From the NCBI GenBank assembly GCA_002323895.1, contig DCQM01000024.1, forward strand, positions 53,831 through 65,899: 12,069 bases of DNA. Direction: 5' to 3'. Below are positions 6,651-12,069 of the stretch, piece by piece. The position numbers and the translations under genes were made by a program. Within the stretch, counting starts at the first letter, position 1. Each line of letters starts with the position of its first letter. The DNA is from Akkermansiaceae bacterium UBA1518 (lineage in GTDB: Bacteria; Verrucomicrobiota; Verrucomicrobiia; Verrucomicrobiales; Akkermansiaceae). A model generated the notes under the pieces. That model made no database searches. It was not told the origin of the DNA and saw nothing but the letters and a program-made list of their open reading frames with translations.

Positions 6651-9600
6651 ATGCGAAATTTACTCCTTCTCGTATTCCTGACCCTTCCTGCCACTGCAAC
6701 CGATTTAATCTTCGACACCTTTGAATCTGACGGATTTGGCGAATGGCTCGTTGAAGGCGATGCATTCGGCAAAGCCCCCACCGCAGTCACCCCGGAGGGA
6801 GTTAACGGTAAAATTACCGGCTATTCTGGCCAATACTTCGTCAGCTCGGGTCACGGCGGCGACAAGCCCACCGGTTCCCTGACCTCCCCCGATTTTAAAA
6901 TCTCTCAACCCTTCCTTGGCTTCATGATCGCCGGTGGAGGCCATAAAGGTAGAACGGCGGTTCAACTTCTCATCGGGGATAAGATCGCTTTCGAGGCAAC
7001 CGGACAGAACGATCTCAAAATGAAAAAAGTAGTTTGGTCCCTTAGAGATCATCAAGGCAAGCAAGCTAGAATCCGCATCATTGATACCGAACCCGGTGGT
7101 TGGGGGATCATTAATGCAGACCACTTCGTATTTTCAGACAACCAAAAGCCATTTTTTCCGAAGCCCAAATATCGCGAATCAAAGGCAGACAAAGATGGAC
7201 TGATCGCTTCTGGCATTCTTCCCGGCCTGACCATTCCAGAAGGAGCGGTTGCTAAACTCTTTGCTACAAACAAAACCCTTGGCGTCTACTCTCCTACAGC
7301 TCTAACAGTTGACGAAAAAGGTCGCGTTTTTCTGGCTGAAACTCACCGCTTCCGGTTCGGTGTCGAAGATAATCGGAGTCATCTTTATTGGCTCATGGAT
7401 GATATTTCAGCCCAGACCACTGACGATCGAATCGCAATGCACGAAAAGTGGCAGGAGAAACTTCCGCTCGAGAAACTCACAACAGTTTCGGAAAAGATTC
7501 GCGTTCTCATCGACACCGATAATGACGGGGTCGCTGACAAGTCTGAAATTTTCGCTGAGAAATTCGACGATCTTCTGGATGGAACTGCTGCAGGAATCAT
7601 GGCTTTCGAGGGGAAGATTTACTTCGCCTGTATTCCTAATATTTGGATGATTGAAGATGAAGATGGCGATTTGAAATCCGACAAGCGCAGCGTCCTCCAA
7701 GACGGTTTTGGAGTTCGTGTCTCCTTCTCAGGTCATGACTTAAATGGCTTCGCCCTTGGTCCCGATGGCCGTCTTTACACTACCATTGGGGATCGAGGAT
7801 TTTCATTCACCACGAAGGAAGGGCGCGAATACAAATATCCGAATCAAGGTGCTATATTGCGCTTCGAGCCAGATGGCTCGAATATGGAAGTCGTCCACAC
7901 CGGCCTGCGTAACCCCAAGGAGATTGCTTTCGACCAGTTTGGCACGGGTATCACGGTGGACAATAATTCAGATCAAGGCGACCGTGCTCGCGTTGTGTTT
8001 ATGCTCGAAGGGGCCGACTCTGGATGGCGTATGGGCCACCAAGTCCTCCACTCTTTCCACAAAACAGCCGGGCTCCCCAACCGACCTATTAACCAATGGA
8101 TGCAGGAGAAAATGTGGGAACCAAAGAACGACAACCAACCTGGACACATCGTCCCCCCAATGCTCAATCTGACCTCCGGTCCGTCCGGCCTCGCTTATTA
8201 TCCTGGGACAGGATTCAGCCTCGGCTGTAAGGATCAATTCCTGATCTGCGACTATCGAGGTGGCGCTGCGGCCTCCGGAATCTGGAAATTCAGCATCAAG
8301 GATGATGGTGCCGGGTTTGCAGTCGATAATTCAGGAAAGTTCAACTGGGGAGTTGCCGCAACCGACATCGAGTGGGGCTACGATGGCAAACTCTATGTCT
8401 CGGATTTTGTCAACGGATGGCAGTCCCACAATGCCGGGCGAATTTATACTCTTGAGGAACAAAACCCCGGAAAAACCGCTGCTGAATTCCTCGCCAAATT
8501 TGACTTCACTAATGCTACCCCACGGAGCTTAAGCGGGCTTCTCTCGCATGCAGACCAACGGATCCGACTTCGCGCCCAGCTTCAGCTTGCCTCCCTCCCA
8601 GAAGGACTGCCAATTCTCACTGCTGCTTCCAATCAAAAGATTAACTATCTTGAACGTCTTCACGGAATCTGGGGGCTTGGAATTATGGCTCGCAAGGGGA
8701 ATATGATGGCTGCCAACATCCTCGTTCGGCAACTCCCTAGCGACGATCCCCGCATAAGAGCACAAGTCACGCAAGCACTCGGCGAAGCTCCCTTGAAGAC
8801 CGCGGATATTCTGATCCCAGTCCTGACGGATGGTTCCCCACGAGTTCGTGCACTCGCCGCCATTGCGGTCGGTCGGATTGGAGATTCCACTGCTCTTCCG
8901 AGCATTCTGGAAATGATCGAGTTTAATGGTAGTGACGATCCTATCTTGCGCCACGCCGGAGTCATGGCGCTCGTCGGAATTGCGACTGAGCAAGAAATCG
9001 CTGACCTCATTCGCCATGAATCCGAAGCAGTGAGACATGCTGCCGTTATTGCTTTGAGAAGGATGAGTAGCCCAAAGGTGATCTCTTTCCTCGGTGACAC
9101 TAGTCTTAAGGTGTCAAACGACGCCATTCGCGCCATCCACGACACCCAAATTGAGATGGCTCGCCCCGTTCTTGCCGCACTCCTTGATGACGAGTCAATC
9201 GGCACCCCTCAACGGCCAGTCAGCCAGATGATTTTGCGCCGACTCATTCACACCGCTTACCGAATTCCAAACGAGCAGAACCTACTCAGGGTCATAAAAG
9301 CTGCGGTAAATCCACTCTTCCCGATTGAAGAGCGGAAAGAGGCGATGCGACTTCTTTCGATCTGGGAAAACCCACCCGTTGTTGACCAATCTCTCGGATA
9401 TCATTCCCCTCTCTCTCCACGCGATCCCGCCATCATGAAAAAGGTCCTCGGTGAGCATATCAGCATTCTCTTGAATGGTGGCCAAGACATCTTCGGTGAC
9501 GCCATGAAGTTGGCTCTCAAGTATGGGATTCAGCACGAAGGACTCGACTCTGGAAGCCTCACTCGCATCATACGCGACGGAAAAACCGATGGAAAAACTC

Positions 9601-11156
9601 GTGCCGGGGCCCTCGATCTTTTCCTTAAGAGTAATCCAGAGAATGCTGACGAAATACTCAACGAAGCTACTCGTTCTAAAAATGAGGAACTTGCCGCCAA
9701 AGCTCTTCAACTTGGCTCCGAACGAAATCCAGCTTCTACCGTCGCGGCTCTCAGAGGGGCTCTCAAGTCGGACAGCATCTTCCTGCGCCAAAGGGCTTGG
9801 GGAATCATTGGCGGATTACCATCCGAGCATGCCGTCCCCTTGATTCGGGAAAGCCTTCTGGATCTTAGGGACGGAAAGGGTAACCGCTCCACTGGACTCG
9901 ACCTCTTGATGGCTGCCCAGAAACGAGAAGAGCAGTCCATCAAATCAGCTCTGAACGACTATAAGACATCATTGCCTAAAGATGATCCCCTCGCTATTTG
10001 GCAGACTTCGCTCGCCGGTGGCAACACCAGCCGCGGCTTCAAAGTCTTCCAAACGCATGCCGCCGCCCAGTGCATGCGTTGTCACCGGCACGAACCCGGT
10101 CACTCGGAAGGAGGAGAAGCTGGTCCAAACTTGATGGGAGTAGCCCTAAGACACGACGCCAAAGGCCTTCTTGAATCTCTCATCCTTCCTCACGCCGAAA
10201 TTGCTGACGGCTTTGGAGTCGCCGAAGTGAAACTCAAAAATGGAACTAGCAAGAGCGGGACGATTGCAGCCCGCACCGACGAATACCTTGATCTGAAGGA
10301 AAGTGAATCTGCGATCTGGCGAATTAAGTTATCAGATCTTGCTGAGAAGCCACGACCCGTTTCTGCCATGCCTGCCATGGGGCAGATCCTTAATCCGTAT
10401 GAGACCCGTGACATAATCGCCTGGCTTTTAACCCTGACCAAGCCCAACTCTGAAAAGCCTACAACTTATAAAGCCAAGGAACTTTCACTTGCCGACTCCA
10501 AAAAGATGGACGAAGAGACAAAAAAGACCGAGTCTCCCGCCGATCTCAAAACCCAAACTGATCAAACTGTGAGCGAAAGTAACGAAATTGACCCCGCCGT
10601 AATGGAACTTGGCAAAGCACAATACAACCTGTGCCTTGGTTGCCACGGGCCGACTGGTCAAGGAATGGCCAATGTTGGCCCTCCTCTTGCAAAATCTGAA
10701 TGGGTCGCGGGCCCTGTGGAAAACCTGATCGGGATTCAGCTTCGTGGGCTTCAGGGAGCAATTACCGTGAATGGCCAAGACTACCAGTTCGCCGCACCCA
10801 TGGTTGCCATGGGGGCAGGACAGCCGGACGAAAACATTGCCGCGGTTCTGACCTATATTCGTAATTCCTTCGGAAATAGCGCACCAGCAGTCACTCCAGA
10901 AATGGTTGTCCAATATAAGGAAAACAACAAAGATATCCTGAGCAAAGTTCCCCCACCGATGCTCAATGTCAAAGATCTTATTGATCCTCTTACTAAGCCA
11001 ATCGGCGTGATCAGTGATGCCCCCGCTCCTGCGCTTCCTGAGATTCCTTCAAGTAGTCTCGGTGTATCGACGACTGGGATGATTATCTTCCTTCTTATCG
11101 CAGGTCTTACGGGTATCGGTCTCCTTCGCATGAAGACCATTAATAAGGAGGTTTAA
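6651..11156 (+). CDS. PVC-type membrane-bound dehydrogenase with HEAT repeats and two cytochrome c domains
   Basis: A 1,501-residue exported, membrane-anchored redox protein. Domains in order: signal peptide (MRNLLLLVFLTLPATATD); a jelly-roll module at ~20-175 like those beside GH32/levanase domains (FDTFESDGFGEWLVEGDAF, GGWGIINADHF); a PVC-type (TIGR02604-like) beta-propeller dehydrogenase at ~187-620 with AETHRFRFG, GHDLNGFALGPDGRLYTTIGD and HTGLRNPKEIAFDQFG; HEAT repeats at ~621-1115; the Pirellula/Verrucomicrobium CxxCH domain with C1141-MR-C1144-H; a K/E/T-rich linker; a second cytochrome c with C1328-LG-C1331-H and likely Met ligand M1384 or M1387; and a C-terminal membrane helix at ~1474-1495. 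An EF-hand-like loop DTDNDGVADKSE is at 288-299. Probably it oxidises a sugar or alcohol outside the cytoplasm and passes electrons through the haems to the membrane chain; the substrate is unknown. MRNLLLL at 6651 suits the signal peptide better than an upstream ATG at 6630. It ends at its own terminator. Confidence 0.94.
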   Translation: MRNLLLLVFLTLPATATDLIFDTFESDGFGEWLVEGDAFGKAPTAVTPEGVNGKITGYSGQYFVSSGHGGDKPTGSLTSPDFKISQPFLGFMIAGGGHKGRTAVQLLIGDKIAFEATGQNDLKMKKVVWSLRDHQGKQARIRIIDTEPGGWGIINADHFVFSDNQKPFFPKPKYRESKADKDGLIASGILPGLTIPEGAVAKLFATNKTLGVYSPTALTVDEKGRVFLAETHRFRFGVEDNRSHLYWLMDDISAQTTDDRIAMHEKWQEKLPLEKLTTVSEKIRVLIDTDNDGVADKSEIFAEKFDDLLDGTAAGIMAFEGKIYFACIPNIWMIEDEDGDLKSDKRSVLQDGFGVRVSFSGHDLNGFALGPDGRLYTTIGDRGFSFTTKEGREYKYPNQGAILRFEPDGSNMEVVHTGLRNPKEIAFDQFGTGITVDNNSDQGDRARVVFMLEGADSGWRMGHQVLHSFHKTAGLPNRPINQWMQEKMWEPKNDNQPGHIVPPMLNLTSGPSGLAYYPGTGFSLGCKDQFLICDYRGGAAASGIWKFSIKDDGAGFAVDNSGKFNWGVAATDIEWGYDGKLYVSDFVNGWQSHNAGRIYTLEEQNPGKTAAEFLAKFDFTNATPRSLSGLLSHADQRIRLRAQLQLASLPEGLPILTAASNQKINYLERLHGIWGLGIMARKGNMMAANILVRQLPSDDPRIRAQVTQALGEAPLKTADILIPVLTDGSPRVRALAAIAVGRIGDSTALPSILEMIEFNGSDDPILRHAGVMALVGIATEQEIADLIRHESEAVRHAAVIALRRMSSPKVISFLGDTSLKVSNDAIRAIHDTQIEMARPVLAALLDDESIGTPQRPVSQMILRRLIHTAYRIPNEQNLLRVIKAAVNPLFPIEERKEAMRLLSIWENPPVVDQSLGYHSPLSPRDPAIMKKVLGEHISILLNGGQDIFGDAMKLALKYGIQHEGLDSGSLTRIIRDGKTDGKTRAGALDLFLKSNPENADEILNEATRSKNEELAAKALQLGSERNPASTVAALRGALKSDSIFLRQRAWGIIGGLPSEHAVPLIRESLLDLRDGKGNRSTGLDLLMAAQKREEQSIKSALNDYKTSLPKDDPLAIWQTSLAGGNTSRGFKVFQTHAAAQCMRCHRHEPGHSEGGEAGPNLMGVALRHDAKGLLESLILPHAEIADGFGVAEVKLKNGTSKSGTIAARTDEYLDLKESESAIWRIKLSDLAEKPRPVSAMPAMGQILNPYETRDIIAWLLTLTKPNSEKPTTYKAKELSLADSKKMDEETKKTESPADLKTQTDQTVSESNEIDPAVMELGKAQYNLCLGCHGPTGQGMANVGPPLAKSEWVAGPVENLIGIQLRGLQGAITVNGQDYQFAAPMVAMGAGQPDENIAAVLTYIRNSFGNSAPAVTPEMVVQYKENNKDILSKVPPPMLNVKDLIDPLTKPIGVISDAPAPALPEIPSSSLGVSTTGMIIFLLIAGLTGIGLLRMKTINKEV

Positions 11157-11175
11157 ATCCACTTATCATACTTTC

Positions 11176-11209
11176 AAAAGAACGTTTTGGGAGACCAAAG
11201 CGTTCTTTT
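11176..11209 (+). terminator. intrinsic terminator after the dehydrogenase gene, possibly bidirectional
   Basis: AAAAGAACGTTTTGG (11176-11190) pairs with CCAAAGCGTTCTTTT (11195-11209) around the tetraloop GAGA. The stem has 15 consecutive pairs including one G-T wobble. It begins 19 bases after the TAA at 11154-11156. The T run on the plus strand is short and partly within the stem, and the matching A run on the 5' side means it could also serve a minus-strand gene ending at 11218. Confidence 0.8.
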
Positions 11210-11217
11210 ACTTTAGG

Positions 11218-11397
11218 TCAATCATTCTGTAAGTGGATCTCGTCCGCCTCATCTGTCATCTGGTCCACAAAAACAAACTTGTAGGCCACAGACAAAGGCA
11301 AATGAAGATGATCCCAAGACCCAATGCTATTCCAGCTCAAAAGTTCGGGTCTAATAACGAGGCGATCCTCTCCCTCGAACCGTAAAGAACCAGGCAA
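11218..11397 (-). CDS. possible small protein or gene remnant, TTG start
   Basis: On the minus strand a frame of 59 codons runs from TTG at 11397-11395 to TGA at 11220-11218. Its product is (M)PGSLRFEGEDRLVIRPELL, then SWNSIGSWDHLHLPLSVAYK, ending DEADEIHLQND. It has mixed hydrophobic and charged residues and reads more like protein than typical intergenic sequence. AAGGA lies just before the TTG, and the stop sits 8 bases from the possibly bidirectional terminator. Against it: no ATG, a stop codon directly upstream of the TTG, no family I recognise, and short length. An overlapping frame upstream (ending VVAIFALRFKDNCLV) could join it by one frameshift, so this may instead be the decayed end of a longer gene. 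Confidence 0.25.
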   Translation of the reverse strand: MPGSLRFEGEDRLVIRPELLSWNSIGSWDHLHLPLSVAYKFVFVDQMTDEADEIHLQND

Positions 11398-11489
11398 TTA
11401 TCCTTAAACCTAAGAGCAAAAATAGCAACCACAGAGCTCTCTACCAAACGCCCTTAATCTTTAAAAATCTCTTCTCTTCCCGATACTCG

Positions 11490-11508
11490 ACATTTGCTTC
11501 TCAAATGT
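11490..11508 (+). promoter_or_regulatory. hairpin / operator-like inverted repeat before the last gene
   Basis: ACATTTG (11490-11496) and CAAATGT (11502-11508) are perfect inverted repeats around CTTCT, ending 12 bases before the ATG at 11521. A weak purine-rich ribosome site (AAGAG) lies between the hairpin and the start. The position suits either a protein-binding operator or an RNA hairpin that tunes translation. There is no T run after it, so it is not a normal terminator. Confidence 0.4.
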
Positions 11509-11520
11509 TAAGAGCGATCC

Positions 11521-12069
11521 ATGAATAAACATTTAACAACTCTAGCTCTATCCACCCTATTAGTTTTATCGCTTTTTGCTCAGGAACGAGATCGCCGGCC
11601 CGATCCCAAAAAAGCAGCTCAGCCGAAAATTGAAAAAGTTAACTGGGATCAGGTTAAAGAGCGCATCGAAGGCGCCGTAAAACGCGGCGACATGACCCGT
11701 AAGGAGGCTGACCAAAAATACACTGAACTTAAAAAGTCGCTTGAAGCCAAATCTCAAGGAAATAGAAATCAATCAGATCGAGCACGCCCTGGGAGCTCAC
11801 CCCAAATATCTAGACAACGACGGCCGGATGCTTTGGGCCGGCTCGTTGGTGAGCTGGTCGCCCAAGGGGAAATTAATCGTGACGATGCTCGTCGAATTAT
11901 TGAAGCCGCCAATGCAAGCAGGCCTCCAATGCAAAACCGACCAAACACTCACAGCGAAATTGGCAAAGAATTACGCGATATCCTCAACCAAGCCAGACAT
12001 GAGCTTGCTGAGCTCCAAGAAGCACGGGAAGAGTTGCACAGAGAACACGAGGAGTGGGAGCACCACAGA
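11521..12069 (+). CDS. secreted helical, charged protein of unknown function (3' end outside window)
   Basis: The frame from ATG at 11521 is open to the right edge (183 codons), so the C-terminus is missing. A signal peptide MNKHLTTLALSTLLVLSLFA is followed by a highly charged, helix-prone protein. Two similar segments occur: VKERIEGAVKRGDMTRKEADQKY (about 45-67) and RLVGELVAQGEINRDDARRII (107-127). Both follow the pattern hydrophobic helix, then G-(D/E)-(M/I)-(T/N)-R-(K/D)-(E/D)-A, like the short helix-turn-helix repeats of SHOCT-type and similar small domains. Residues about 146 to the edge (ELRDILNQARHELAELQEAR and onward) look like a coiled coil rich in Glu, His and Arg. The part between the repeats is low-complexity and basic. 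I recognise no enzyme motif. It probably acts in the periplasm or outside the cell. The upstream hairpin at 11490-11508 may control it. Confidence 0.8.
   Translation, partial: MNKHLTTLALSTLLVLSLFAQERDRRPDPKKAAQPKIEKVNWDQVKERIEGAVKRGDMTRKEADQKYTELKKSLEAKSQGNRNQSDRARPGSSPQISRQRRPDALGRLVGELVAQGEINRDDARRIIEAANASRPPMQNRPNTHSEIGKELRDILNQARHELAELQEAREELHREHEEWEHHR

Larger units (their letters stand above)
11210..11520. other. intergenic region between the dehydrogenase terminator and the last gene
   Basis: This stretch separates two plus-strand genes. It holds only the doubtful minus-strand frame at 11218-11397 and a short perfect hairpin at 11490-11508. I see no tRNA, riboswitch or clear promoter boxes. 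Confidence 0.5.

Noticed and set aside
8660..9205. 181-codon minus-strand open frame within the dehydrogenase gene
   Set aside because: It is antisense to the HEAT repeats, serine/arginine-rich, and matches no family; it is a shadow of the coding strand.
9282..9791. 169-codon minus-strand open frame within the dehydrogenase gene
   Set aside because: Antisense shadow of the HEAT region with no ribosome site or domain character.

Overview
The window looks like chromosomal DNA from the Verrucomicrobiota, or a close relative in the Planctomycetes-Verrucomicrobia group. The clearest sign is a 1,501-residue exported protein that joins a PVC-type membrane-bound dehydrogenase propeller, HEAT repeats and the Pirellula/Verrucomicrobium-type CxxCH haem domain. 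A DUF1080 (3-keto-disaccharide hydrolase) protein and starts mostly lacking a Shine-Dalgarno sequence fit the same picture. I see no phage, transposon, CRISPR, tRNA or rRNA.

Layout. Positions 1-2815 are all on the minus strand. Read in the direction of transcription they are: a MOSC-domain protein, a DUF2288 protein, rlmN (23S rRNA/tRNA adenine-C2 methyltransferase) and a secreted protein of unknown function that runs off the left edge. The first three are 1-3 bases apart and form an operon. From 3060 the main genes are on the plus strand: a secreted DUF1080 protein and a GNAT acetyltransferase 12 bases later; a small secreted HMA-domain (metallochaperone-like) protein ending at a strong terminator; leuB; a 401-base non-coding stretch with interlocking inverted repeats; the giant dehydrogenase/cytochrome c protein and its terminator; a 311-base gap holding a possible small minus-strand gene and a hairpin; and the first 183 codons of a secreted, charged, helical protein that runs off the right edge.

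The most interesting item is the HMA protein at 4665-5015. Its frame is open for 116 codons except for one in-frame TGA at codon 50. That TGA sits exactly where the first metal-binding cysteine of a CxxGC-type HMA motif belongs (GLR-TGA-ASGC). A perfect 7-bp hairpin with a GGC loop lies 26 bases after the TGA, and its top resembles the E. coli fdhF SECIS element. The simplest exciting reading is a selenocysteine-containing, exported metal-binding protein that standard gene callers would miss. The competing readings are a TGC-to-TGA mutation (pseudogene) or a base error. No selenocysteine machinery is present in this window to settle it.

How genes may work together: the dehydrogenase/cytochrome protein and the DUF1080 protein are both exported, and both families are expanded in PVC bacteria that degrade glycans. 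A shared role in oxidative (3-keto) sugar breakdown is possible but inferred. The remaining genes (leuB, rlmN, GNAT, MOSC) are housekeeping or general-purpose functions.
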